Origin: Chenopodium formosanum
Taxonomy: Eukaryota > Streptophyta > Magnoliopsida > Caryophyllales > Amaranthaceae
Reading direction: 5' to 3'
DNA: 64,000 nt
Assembly (NCBI GenBank): GCA_024500155.1
Contig: CM044874.1
Span: 47,910,384-47,974,383, forward strand
Below, one piece after another: positions 45,722 through 56,691 of this stretch (the stretch's first letter is position 1; each line of letters starts with the position of its first letter). A model generated the notes under the pieces. The model made no database searches. It was not told the origin of the DNA and worked only from the letters and a program-made list of their open reading frames with translations. The translations under genes were made by a program, and so were the position numbers.

Positions 45722-47809
45722 AAAAATAAAAATAAAATAAAATAAAATATTTAAAAAGTTAGATTTTTAAAAAGAAAAAATTTCAAAAAAATAAAAAATT
45801 ACCGACCACCCACCAAGCTCGTTCCCTCCCGCAGCTCCGGCCACCCAGCCCCAACCATAGCACCGGATCCGGCCACCTAGTCCCCAACCACATCACCGGC
45901 ATCGGTGTTGACGCCGCGAGAATCCCCTCCCCCTCCCCTGAACCACCAACCCCTTCCCTCTCTCCCTCCCTCACGTGGCATCCCCCTTCCCTCGAAAACC
46001 CCTTCCCATCCCGATCCCAGCCCCCTTGGCGAGCCTTTGATTTTTTGAAGGGGTTTTTGGGGTTGATTGTCTAGTTTGGTGGCGGTGGTTATGGGGATGG
46101 TGGTGGCTGAACTTAATTAGGTGGGGGTGGTTTTTTTATATTTGATTTCACTTTTTTTTTGTTATTTTTTTTTTAATTTTGAACAAATCAAGTTGTAACA
46201 CTTGTAATTTAAATTTAATAAAAATAAAATTACCTCTTCAACCAGTTACTGGTCACTCGAGATCATTTAGAGCGGATTGGGTATAAAGTTCGGATTATTT
46301 AAAAATAACGCATATGTAGGATTATTTTTAACGGACGCCCCAAAGGTGGGATTATTCCAGGCAATTTTTCATATTGTAGGGAATATTTCAAGCATTACCC
46401 CAAACTTGAACCCCACTGTGATCATACACTTAAGCATGGTGGCGTCCAAAGGGAAGGAAGCTAGAGCAAAAGAGTTGTCAACAATTTTTAGGAACTTGTA
46501 TACCGTTCAGAGGGTGAAGGTTACACCCCTTAACGATCCAAGAGATCGTTAACTCCAATAGGTCTGGAACCAAGACTGAAAGTTTGGGGATGAAGGTACA
46601 AATCCAATCTAAAAGAGAAAGAACCTGCCCAAATAATAGGCCACTACTTTATTCTTCTCGTATTCATGTGCGCTTTCTGACTAACATGCAATCATTAGGT
46701 GTAGGCGTCGCTCGAAGTGCGCCTACGTTAAAGCATGTTGTGAATATGCTTGGCACTCTTAGGAAGTAGGAATTGACATATATGATTAGGGAAAACGATT
46801 AGGGACAAGGGAGCCGCCAACAAGTATTTGAGGAACTTGTAAACCGTTCACGGATCATTTAAGGCAACCACGAATAAAGGGACAACGAAAGGCAACAACA
46901 ATTGACCCGTGAAGGTTACACCCCATTCATAATCCATGAGATTACTAAATCTATATGGTTCGGAACCACAAAAGGAGGATCGGGGATGATGGTACGAAGT
47001 GAGTCATGGAGTCACATTCGCCCGTATTGGCCTCTACTCGATTCTTATAGTGAAAAGTGAATCCTGCGATCTCAAAGGCATGCAAACAAAATATTCAATT
47101 TGCTCCAAACTATTATTAAGCTAAATTGGTTAATTATTAATGCAACATATAATTCTAAAATATTTATGATCACTTGATTAACAATAAGATTAAAAAGGAA
47201 CCTAAGCCGGTTGTCCAAATTATCTTATTGGGCGTGATTTTCAATTACATATTCCCTTTAAACATGCAATATGGTGATCATAAATAAATAATATAATAAA
47301 CATTAATATTGGAAGCAATTCAACAATAAATTGTTGGTCAAATCAAATATAAAATTACCTAATCATGACACTAGCAATATTAAAATAAAATAAGTAATTA
47401 AATTAATTAATTACTCATATTCCGCGCGTTCCTTTAAATTGCTACATCATGAATAAACTGTTAGTAACTTCAATAAAAATATGAATCAAATGAAAATTAA
47501 ATTAAATAAATGTAGATTTGATTTGGTCCAAAACCTCAGTTATTTGTACCTTTCACACCTTGGTTTAAGGACGGAACCTCGGGTGTCGTATAGACTCCTT
47601 AGAATGCTTAAGGGATGAATGGTGTAATTAGGAATATAGGTTTAAGGCTTAGAATATGAGAGAAAGAGAAGAGAATAATTTTGGGTGTAAAAGAGAGAAA
47701 GACAGAAGGATTTGATGCCCTAAACTGCAGAAAGGAGGGGGGTATTTATAGGGAAAATGAGTAGAGGGAACACACGAAACCCTAAAAAGATAAAAACCCT
47801 AAAAAATAA

Positions 47810-48150
47810 CACCGCAACACGGAGGAGAACACCGTGACACAGTGCCAGGCGCCGTCAGACGGGGGAAAGCACCGTCAGACGGGGCACACTCCCATGACAT
47901 GGTGGAAAACAGTGCGACGCGGGAAATATTTGATCTACGGGAAGTGAAAACGCGTTAAGGGTTTATGAAGAAAAGACACGAGAAAATTTTGTGACACGGC
48001 ACACGTACCGTAACACGGCAGTGTCCACCGTGGCACGGTACAGTACATTGTGTCACGGTATGGCAAAACGTGGAAATTACACGGAAAAAGCACTGTTACA
48101 CAGTGAGAAATGCCGTGTCACGACAGCAGGTACCGTATCACGTCAACAGG
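47810..48150. promoter_or_regulatory. GC-rich CCGTGACACGG / CCGTCAGACGG repeats in U3
   Basis: More than ten short dyads built on ACCGTGACACGGT, CCGTCAGACGGG and CACGGTACCGTG-like variants, upstream of the TATA box on the minus strand. They continue at 49485..49600 beyond the nested solo LTR, and recur in the leader at 62087..62262. Confidence 0.6.
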
Positions 48151-48154
48151 TATC

Positions 48155-49484
48155 TGTTGGGGTTTGGTGAGTTCGACTCACCGCGGAAACAACCCCGACC
48201 CAAGGAACCACTCGTAATTAATAAAACCATAAAGCATAAATAAATAAACACAAGAAAAAGGAAGAACGAATCATACCCTTGAAGCGAGCTTCGCCCTCTC
48301 AAAACGGGCTCTTACTTGAAAGCCTTGAGCACCGCATATGCCGTGCCTCCAACAGTATCCACCCACAAAGGACGAACACGACTTTTTAGGTCCGCTACCT
48401 TGGAGTTAGCAAGGTCCGACCAAAACCCAAGTGTTAATGGAGTTTAAGAGTTTTTCCAAAATATGGAATGCTCTTTCTAACTCCCACTCAAGCACTTTAC
48501 TCCAAATCCCAAGGTTGGTATTTATAGAGGAAAGTATGAGTAGGAATTTCTATCCCATTAATGTGGGATCATGAAATTCCACAAATTAATTTAAAGCTAA
48601 ATTAAATTAAAATTGCAAACTAATAATAAATCTACAAGTGGCATTACCATGTGAAATGGGTTGGTGAGGACCACATGTAGAGTAGGGGACCATACTTGCT
48701 CCCCACTCAATACTCTCATTGTGCCACATGTCCTTACCCACTTGCTCCCATATTCCTGAAGCTTCCCCATAGTGACCGGCCCTATGGCCCAGCCACGAGC
48801 CCAGCCCGAGCCCAGCCCCGCACCAAGAAGCGGGCTGCTGCTGTGCGCGCAAGCAAAGCACTTGGTGCAGGCTTGCTGCTTAGCGTGGCTACTAGTGCGT
48901 GCGCTACTAGCACGCCTAGCTTGCGGCAGCTAGCTGCTGCACACACCACGTGCATGCGGTTGCTAGCTGCTGCTGTGCGTGGCTACTAGCACGGTGCGCT
49001 AGCACGCACCTAGCCAGCCATGCTAGGCTCGGCTTGGTGCGCTTGCTAGCCACCCATGCTTGGACATTTTTGCCCCTAGCATTCAGATGCTCGGGGCATT
49101 CCGATGCTAGGGGTATTTTGGGAATATGGTCGATTTATTATTATTTTGCGCGTTTCGTCTTTTTATTATTTTTGATTCGACTTCCGACGATCGGTTTTGA
49201 CGCTCCAAGCTCGAATTACCGACGTCTAGATATTTAACACTCGGGCGACGAATTAATTTCTTCCGAATTAATTCGTCAAGTCGGTTCGTATATTTTGCTT
49301 GGGTGTGACCCGAAGGGTTCAGTCAAGATTAAGTTGTAATATTAATTATATTAATATTACTGATCGGAAGCGGCCTCCACCCAGGCATTCCGATCACTTG
49401 ACCTTACTAAATATATTAGCTTTCTAATAATTCTGAACCCGCTATCAGAATAATACACTTGTTCGAAGGACACCATTCCTTTCA
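48155..49484 (-). mobile_element. solo LTR of an unassigned family, 1.33 kb
   Basis: Starts TGTTGGGGTTTGGTG and ends CCATTCCTTTCA. Flanks are GTATC (48150..48154) and GTACC (49485..49489), 4 of 5. A TATA box (CCTCTATAAATACC, minus strand, near 48528) gives orientation. GC-rich repeated words (GCTACTAGCACG, GCTAGCTGCTGC) at 48770..49050 lie upstream of it. No coding content. The TGTTGG start resembles copia LTRs, but this is weak. Confidence 0.7.
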
Positions 49485-49852
49485 GTACCGTGCCACGGTG
49501 GAATTTGACGCAAAAAGCTTCGAAAATAGCACCGTGACACGATGTACAGTACTGTGTCACGGCACTAGGCACCGTCAGACGGGGCACACTCTCGTGACCA
49601 AATAATAATTGGATCAAAATTATAAGACCAAAAAAATCAATATCTCTCGGTTTTGCGATGTGGATTCGAAAAGTGGAAAATAGGTTATGGTTTAGGGAAA
49701 TGAGCTAGGAAATGGATTGGTTTATGAAATGTATTGGATAGAACATGGATTTAAGCAGTCCAAAGATTAAATACTCAACCAGATCAATAATGGTGGTGAA
49801 AGGTGTTCATCATCGGGTTTGGTTTTGGGGAGACATTTTTTAGGTGTCTACA

Positions 49853-49866
49853 GAAGCCCCCACTTT
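49853..49866 (-). promoter_or_regulatory. polypurine tract of the Ogre/Tat-like element
   Basis: Minus strand AAAGTGGGGGCTTC directly before the 3' LTR. Similar TGGGGGCTT words recur at 51594..51602 and 51851..51859. Confidence 0.7.
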
Positions 49867-50049
49867 GACTGAGTTTATAGAAACGCCAGTTTCGAAAACG
49901 ATAGTCAAAGTAGTCGATAGGGACGGAGAATGATTTAAGACGTTTTGCGATCCTAAATCACTCTGTATACGCCGATACTTGTAGAAAAATGATAGTTCCA
50001 CAGATAAAAGAGTAAAGGAATAGAATGCTTATCTTACACCAGTGTATCG

Positions 50050-50352
50050 GTGACAAATGAGTTTGGTAGCTTCCTATGCTTGAAGGAATCCACCGAATGA
50101 CGTTTTGTTGAAATACTTTCCATGCTTGAGGAAAGTCAACTAATGAGTTTGGTAGCTTTCTAAGCCCGAAATACTTTCCATGCTTGAGGTAAGTCGACAT
50201 ATGAACTTGACGGTTTTCTACGCTTAAAGAAATCCACCGATAATAGTTTCCATGCTTGAGGAAAGTCGACAGATGATTTTGGCAACTTTCTATGCTTGTA
50301 GAAATCCACCGGATAATACTTTCCATGCTTGAGGAAAGTCGATAGATGATGA
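50050..50352. repeat. tandem hairpin-bearing repeats (CTTTCCATGCTTGAGGAAAG)
   Basis: At least four copies of ACTTTCCATGCTTGAGGAAAGT, a 7-bp stem around ATGCTTGA, alternating with variants such as CTTTCTATGCTTGTAGAAA. The higher-order unit is about 90 bp. Confidence 0.8.
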
Positions 50353-50400
50353 GATTGCAAGTCTCTGTGTATCGAGAACCTTGCGTCGTGAAATAATGGT

Positions 50401-50656
50401 GGTTCGATTGTCCCCGAACGTGGGTTGTAGTTGGTTCGCTTGTCCCCAAACATGGGCTGTAGTTGGTTCGCTTGTCCCTGAACGTGGGCTGTAAATGGTT
50501 CGCTTGTCCTCGAACGTGGGCTGTAGATGGTCCGCTTGTCCCTGGACGTGGGCTGTAGATGGTCTTCTTATCCTTGGACGTGGGCTGTAGATGGTTAGCT
50601 TGTCCCCAGACGTGGGCTGTAGATGGTCTGCTTGTCCCCGAACGTGGGCTGTAATC
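50401..50656. repeat. 32-bp minisatellite, 8 copies
   Basis: Unit GGTTCGCTTGTCCCCGAACG followed by TGGGCTGTAGAT, eight copies with 1 to 5 changes each. The unit has no stop codon in any minus-strand frame, which explains a 329-codon open frame over 49958..50947 that I do not regard as a gene. Confidence 0.93.
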
Positions 50657-51056
50657 GAGTCTTGCAAAATAAAATTTGCCTAGGGACTTGTATAGACTAT
50701 GATTGACTTGACCAACTGACTTGACCAAGCTTTGACTTGACACGACATGAAATGTGTATAGCTTGTGATTGTGTGTATGTGTGCACAAACAACCAAAAAT
50801 GCAAAAACAAAAATTTTCCGTCATTTTTCTCACGAGACGAGTGGAGGGTACCGACTTTCTCCCAAAAAAGAAAGACGTGAAAACTGAACTTTTATTTTCG
50901 AACTTCCCTCGATAAAAAATTTTGAAAAAGTTTTTTGAACTTCCCAAAAAGAAAATAATGAAAAAGGGAAGAAGTTTTAAACTTCCTCCTTGAGCAAGAC
51001 AAAATGAATTGTATGGATTGAATTTCTTGTCCTGAAAATAATGTATGCATGATGCA

Positions 51057-51375
51057 TGTTCTTAGGCCAGGAGGCTAAGGACAATTACATCATGTGACAC
51101 GATAGATGAATGAACTTAGGTCATGGAGCTAAGCATCATATATGGTGTAAAGAAGCGATGTTGAACATCACTTAGGTCTGGAAGTTAAGCACGTATATAA
51201 ATAAAGTGATTATGAACGTTGCTTAGGTCAAGGAACTAGGCACGATATGCTTTTATGATTACAAATCAAGACGATATGCTTTGTATGATTACAAATCATT
51301 GATATATAAATGTTGCTCAGCACATTATGCGATGCATGAAACAATGAACATTGCTCAGGTCAGGAAGCTAAGAAA
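51057..51375. repeat. degenerate ~60-bp tandem repeat (CTTAGGTCAGGAAGCTAAG)
   Basis: About five diverged copies centred on CTTAGGTCAGGAAGCTAAG, another short dyad (CTTAG...CTAAG). 3' region of the Ogre/Tat-like element. Confidence 0.7.
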
Positions 51376-52584
51376 GTATACAACGTTTCTTCTAATGAAT
51401 GTTGTCTTGAAAGATGATGAAGCATGCGCGGCAGGGAAACAAGATTTCATAATAAAGGGTTCCTAAGGGAAAGATGATATGGCTATGTATGTGTGAAAGA
51501 AGTGTGTGAAAGTGATACTAAGGTGAGGTTGCAAAAGCTATGGTCGAGATGGTGACTCTTTAAGGTAGGCAGGCTAATTTATGTAAGTTTAAGCCCCCAA
51601 GTCCAGCTCTAAATGGATAGGGGTAAGCATTGGATATTCTTTGACTCGATCATGCGTGGATATGGATATGAATGTGGCCGCACCTCGATGTGAGGTTGCC
51701 TACGTATCCGTTAGGAATCAGGCCGAACGTAGCTCTAACCGAACTTTGCACAAGTGTGTGTACACCTCAAAGAGGTCTTTCAAGGGTTGTAAGGTGGTTA
51801 AGCTGAAGGTTTAAGGAAGAAAGGGGTAAAAGGCTCAAGACCCGAGAGAAGCCCCCAAGATATGCAATTGTGTATTAGACTTTGCAAGTTTTATATTTCA
51901 TATATATCTTTTTGTTTTGAATTTCGCAAGTTTATTTCCATTTTTTCTTCTTTTTTTTTCGCTTTTCTTTTATTTTTTTTTCATTCTTTTGAATCAATGT
52001 GGGCAATCTCAAATCATGCGGTCCATCACTCACTTAGCATTCATGTTTATCAGGCTCGGTACCAAGTACTCGATGAGAGACTTAATTTGAGACGTGTTCA
52101 TATCAAAGACATTGGAACACTTGCCCTTAGACATTGTTTTATTGTTGCTTTGCTGTTTTTTTTACTTGCTTTTTGAATGTTATACAATTACACATCTTCG
52201 AATCCCAGGGTTAAGTAAATGTGGGTTGAAGAAACGAAGGCCAAACGTTAGACGAGGCTCAAAGTGGTTGATGAAGAAATGGAATGTGATTGAACGGTTA
52301 ACAGGGAATGACAGGGTTGCAGAGGTGCCTCAAGTCATTGGTGTACCTTGTGTTTAGTTCGGTAATTGATTATTTTTTCAGAATGAGTTAATGAAAAATG
52401 CTATGATCGAGATGTAAAGGAAATTTGCTCATTTTATTAATGGAAAAGGTGAACGAAACACATGAAACATATAAAAATTTGAAATGAAAAACCTATGCTA
52501 GACATGAATGGGGAATGGAGATAAATGATAAAAAAAGAAAACATGAAATCTTGCACAAAGGATATGTTGTGCGCCTTGTATTCA
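51376..52584 (-). other. 3' internal region of the Ogre/Tat-like element, no pol seen
   Basis: Contains two CCCCCAAG words (purine-tract-like on the minus strand) and T-rich stretches. No protease, RT or integrase motif in any frame. Confidence 0.5.
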
Positions 52585-52712
52585 TTACTTCTTTCTGCCT
52601 GGAGGGACATGATGTTTGTTTGCATCCACCAAGTCCTGAATGACGTCCTTCAAATTCCAACATTGCTCCGTAGTGTGGCCCCTTCCTTGATGGTACTTGC
52701 AATGGGCATTGG
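52585..52712 (-). pseudogene. gag zinc knuckle of the Ogre/Tat-like element
   Basis: Reads NAHCKYHQGRGHTTEQCWNL, then KDVIQDLVDANKHHVPPGRK and a stop at 52585..52587. C-x2-H-x4-H-x4-C with the LK-x2-I-x2-L tail is the plant gypsy gag zinc knuckle. It was joined to the capsid segment at 60622 before the plus-strand element inserted. The stop directly after it means there is no gag-pol read-through. Confidence 0.82.
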
Positions 52713-54810
52713 TGATGAGCGTCATTTATGGCGCTTAAAAGAATAAGATTTAGGTCCTTTTTCTATATTTTCTTTTTATATTTTCATATAATTTTCTTAG
52801 TTTTCCTTATTTTTCCATTTTAATAACTCATTTTGAGTTTTGATTAGTTTTTACGAGTTTTTCATGATTTTAGTCCTTAATTCATAGATTTAGTTTTATT
52901 TCTTTTTTTTTTTACTTTATTTATTTCCATTTTATTTATTTTATTTTATTTGTCTCCTTTTTCGGTTGTTCGTGTAGGTGATTGCTCGGGATAAGACACG
53001 ATCCAAATTGTCATGTTCAGAGTTTCTATGTTCAAGCTTGATGTTTTGAGGTCTTATAGTCAAAATCAATAAAGTGTTGCAACGATATCAAGCAAACAGG
53101 TCTATCCCATAAAGCAGCCACCAAACGCAGCAGCATAGGTAGCCGTGGACGCAGGTCTACAAGTCGCGGGCGCGGTTTTGTTTCACCAAAACAAGCAAAA
53201 CTGACCAGGAAGTCACCGCGGTCTGGCCGCAGGCTCACCGCGCGCGCGGGCTCCAGCACCGCGGGCGCGGCCGTCGTGCCCTGTTCCAACCAACTCTCAC
53301 TCATGCACTTCCCCTGCTCCCGCAATTAACATGCAATTCACCTCCAATCACCACCGATATCCCGAAACTGCAAACAAACCCAAATAGCAACGATTCAGCC
53401 AGCCACCACAACTCACCTTTTAGCGCAGCACCAACCGCAACTGGCGCCTTCAACTAATTCACCGCCAATAGCCTCCAACATCAGCAATTCGAAAGCAACA
53501 ACAACAACATTAAACTCCAACTGAAGACCTATATGTGCGCTCATCATGAGGGTGGTCAACCCCATTGATGCGTGTGCACAAGCTGGGTGCAAATTGAGTC
53601 GTTGATCTTGATTAATCTTGGCAATTGAACGATGATGGTTGATGTTTGTTTGATGGCGTGAAGTAGGGGATAATTTCCCAAATAAGAGCAGCCAAAGAAT
53701 CGAGAAAGAAGTTTGACTTCTTTTATTTATTTTTCCTTTTATTTTGATTTCATTTTATTTCTTTTCTTTTCTATTTATTTTTCTTTCTTATATTTTCTAT
53801 ATTTTCCCTTTTTAGCCTTATTTTACTTATTTTTATTTCTCTAGTATAAATACTCATTTTGGGGTAAAAATTAAGAGAACAATTTTAGATAAATTTTTAG
53901 ACCACATTTTCTTAGCTTAGTTGAGAGCTTCTCTCTCTAGATCTAGGGTTAGTTTAGGAGTAGTTTTAGAGAGAGAAAGTGAGGGATTTCAATGGTGGTT
54001 TGAGAGATTAAAGATTCAATGGTGACAATTGTATTGAAGATCTTCTTAATCAATCAATGATCATTTCTCACTCTCTCTCCTCTTTATTTGCTTTGTCTAA
54101 TTTCATTGTTTGATTTGGTTTTGATGTTTGATGTTTGATTAGAGTAATTGTTCTTGATATTTTGTTGATTCTTGATTCCTTTAGTTGATTGTTGATAGAT
54201 GATGATATTTGAGTAGTTGTTGGCTAGGAATTGGGTGAAACTTGTATAATTGATTAATTGTAATTAATTTGGGGATTATGTTGATTAATTGTTGAGATTA
54301 AAGTGATTAATGTAAGTTTGCATGGTGTAATTCGATTAGGCCTTGAGAATTATGCTAGATTGCATTGTAATTGCTAATGACACGAACAATTGACTTAGGG
54401 ATTGCAACTATCAGTTGGTTTTAATTGTGATTCTCTTGAATTGTTATTCATAGTGAACCCTAGCTTAACAATTAGGAGATAGCTCTTTGATTCCAATTGA
54501 TTGCTCTTATCATTAGTCCTCACAACCTTTGATTGGCATGCTCTTCCACGTTGTTGCAATTGACATGATTACTTGTTGATCCCCGTTCCTAGTGTTTTAT
54601 TACCTTGGTTACTTGTATCATTAGTTGTTAGTATTCACTTTTACCTTCGTCTTCGACCTAGCTTAGGCGCATAATTGAAAGTTCTTGAACATTACCGTTC
54701 CTTTGGGTTCGACCCTTGACTTGCCTCTATACTCGTATTTAGGTTTGTTAAGTGTCTATAAATTTAGTTTGACTGAGGGAAGATTAGATAACGACCTAGT
54801 TTTTCACTCG
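52713..54810 (+). repeat. 5' LTR of the plus-strand element
   Basis: Begins TGATGAGCGTCATTTATGG. GC-rich words (GCGGGCGCGG and similar) lie at 53150..53275, and a TATA box AGTATAAATACTC near 53845. The last part has GGGTTCGACCCTTGACTTGCC. Confidence 0.85.
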
Positions 54811-54816
54811 TTAAAA

Positions 54817-54834
54817 TGGCGCCGTTGCCGGGGA
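54817..54834 (+). promoter_or_regulatory. primer-binding site of the plus-strand element
   Basis: TGGCGCCGTTGCCGGGGA, identical to the site of the Athila-like element at 20978, so both would be primed by the same tRNA. Confidence 0.9.
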
Positions 54835-54930
54835 ACAGTGTCTATGTTTGAGTGTTTTTGATTGCTTGAGTCTAGGTTTTTGTGTATACTTTTCTTTTAT
54901 TTGACTTTTGTTTGTTTAGTGAAAAAAAAA

Positions 54931-56691
54931 ATGGCATGTCTATCATTTCCTCAATTTGAAAATGAGCCTTTTTGTGAATATTTCAATAGGCAAGAGGGAT
55001 TTTTAGACTATAATTGTTGTAGTCTTTGGGAGGCTTGTGAGACTTGTTATTTTGGTTTGAATGAGCAAACTAGGGATAAAGTTGAATGCATGCATAATGG
55101 TGAATTTAGAGCATTGTCAATTGATGATGCTTGGGATTTTTATGTTTGGTTTGCTAGGGATGTTTATGATAGGCGTAATCATGATTCTAATATTGATATG
55201 CAATGTGTTGATTCTTCTAATATTAGCATGAATTCCCATGATTTGTCACATGACCCCTTAAGTGAACCTAGAACACATGATTTCAACTTTATTTCTCCTT
55301 TTGTTCATGATGATGAAGTGCATGCTCAAGTTGATGCTAATGGTGTGTTTCGATATTCTTCATTATTTACCATGCCTTCTTGTGATGTGCTTCATTCCCT
55401 TGATAATGAATCTCATGTGTTTGATTGTGCCCCCACTCCCCAATGTGATTTATATGCTCATGACCTTAATGTTGATTCTTCCAATCTTGGTTGTACTTCT
55501 TCTTCTCTTGTTGAGCCTCAACCTTCTACATCTTTTGAATCTCTTGTTGATATATTTGAGTCTCAAATTAGGTGCATTGAGCTTGATAATGAGCTTAGGC
55601 CTAGTAAGGAGATGATTCTTAATTCTATTAGAGGTCAATTAGAGATAATGAGAAAAAATAAGGAGCGTATTGAGGAGGAAAAGAGAAGAGGAGAAGAGGA
55701 GAAGAGTTAGAAAGCCAATTGTCATTCTTGATGCTTGTTTGTGAAAAATCCCAATTGAATGAGTTTATTCAGGATGATGATGATGATTTTTTAGCAACCA
55801 AGAGAGTGTGAGGATCCCATTAGTGAGCATTTGAGTGATGGTAAAGGAGTTGAGAATGAAGAAATTGTTGATTTTGAAAATCTTAACCCTTCTTCCCATC
55901 TTGATGAGTCTCAAGTGCATGATTGTGATTCTTCTATCCATGAGTATTTAGACTCGATTGAGGTTATGACCAATGTGTTCTTTGAGTGTCAAATGAAAAC
56001 CCATAGCCTTTTGAGTGAGTTCATTAAGAATGCTTCATAAGAGAGAGATGAGTTTGAAATGAATTTGCATCCATTCATGCATGGCTTTGAGACTTTAGGG
56101 TTTAAGGAAGTTGAGGGAGTTGTTGTTCATGGTTGTAGTGAAGGGGATTATGTAGTTCCTCTTGGAAGTTGGATGTTTGAGGGAGATGATGATCTTGAGT
56201 GTTCTTCTTTTGAGGATTCTATGATTGATTTTCATGCTCTTATTGGTGATTTGAGGCATGGTGGTGAGAAAAAGTTCATTTGTAAGACCATAGCCCCTTT
56301 TCTCTTTTCTCATACCCCTTTTTCAAGAAGATTCAACCATATCCCTTACACTCCTATTTCCCTCCCTTCTTTTGTCAATGAGCCTATTAGGGACCCTCTT
56401 GTTTATGATGATTTGTATGAAGCTCATTTGTCCCCAATTGAGGAAAAGGGTGACATTGCCATCCAAAAATATTTTGAGGAGAGTTTGCCTTCTTTTTCTT
56501 CTTGTTCTTCTTTTTCTTATTCTTCATATTTTGTAGAATTTTCTTTTGACTCTTCCTCTTCCTTTTCTTGGCATCTCTCTGCTCTTTTACGTGCACTATC
56601 CTTGTTGCACGTACTCTTCCCGTCATTTTCCTACCTTCTCTCCTATGAAATGTGTAGTAGTGCATTTGACAAGCTTTTGATTTATGTTTGA
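54931..56691 (+). pseudogene. gag-like protein of the plus-strand element, broken
   Basis: The ATG at 54931 (MACLSFPQFENEPFCEYFNR) opens 259 codons. Residues about 35-85 (CETCYFGLNEQTRDKVECMH, then NGEFRALSIDDAWDFYVWFA) recall the second half of the gypsy capsid domain, where F-Y-x-G-L-x2-x-T-R and N-G-x-F-x8-A-W-D are conserved. The first half and a zinc knuckle are absent. A serine- and aspartate-rich middle leads to a charged helical stretch (RGQLEIMRKNKERIEEEKRR). After TAG at 55708 the same frame reopens at about 55800 and runs, with one TAA at 56038, to 56691 (HGCSEGDYVVPLGSWMFEGD; serine/phenylalanine-rich end). Gag origin is an inference; the C-terminal half matches nothing I know. 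Confidence 0.6.

Larger units (their letters stand above)
44442..46370. mobile_element. outer Mutator-like element
   Basis: Long terminal inverted repeats of about 110 bp: GAAAAATTGCCCAGAGTATT from 44442 and its inverse match ending at 46370. Flanking 9-mers ATTTTCTTG and ATATTGTAG agree at 6 of 9. The right interior (45800..46140) is GC-rich and looks like a captured gene or leader fragment I cannot identify. Contains a second Mutator-like element. Confidence 0.78.
46375..49852 (-). repeat. 3' LTR of the Ogre/Tat-like element
   Basis: Starts TGTAGGGAATATTTC and ends GGTGTCTACA. About 2.14 kb after removing the nested solo LTR at 48155..49484, against 1.86 kb for the relative at 29917. The extra length is a diverged repeat of its own first 270 bp (46795..47060). 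A TATA-like box is on the minus strand near 47733..47746. Confidence 0.75.

Noticed and set aside
49958..50947. 329-codon open frame on the minus strand
   Set aside because: It is created by a stop-free 32-bp minisatellite and neighbouring hairpin repeats in a retroelement 3' region, with no domain.
50050..51380. Regular short repeats that could suggest a CRISPR array
   Set aside because: Spacers are not unique, units are abutting or diverged, and the context is a plant retrotransposon.
54700..54730. GGTTCGACCC, resembling a tRNA T-arm
   Set aside because: No acceptor stem, anticodon arm or D-arm around it. It is a conserved word of the LTR.
55262..55615. Leucine/methionine-rich alternate frame that looks like a membrane protein
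   Set aside because: It is the out-of-frame reading of the serine/aspartate-rich gag-like protein.
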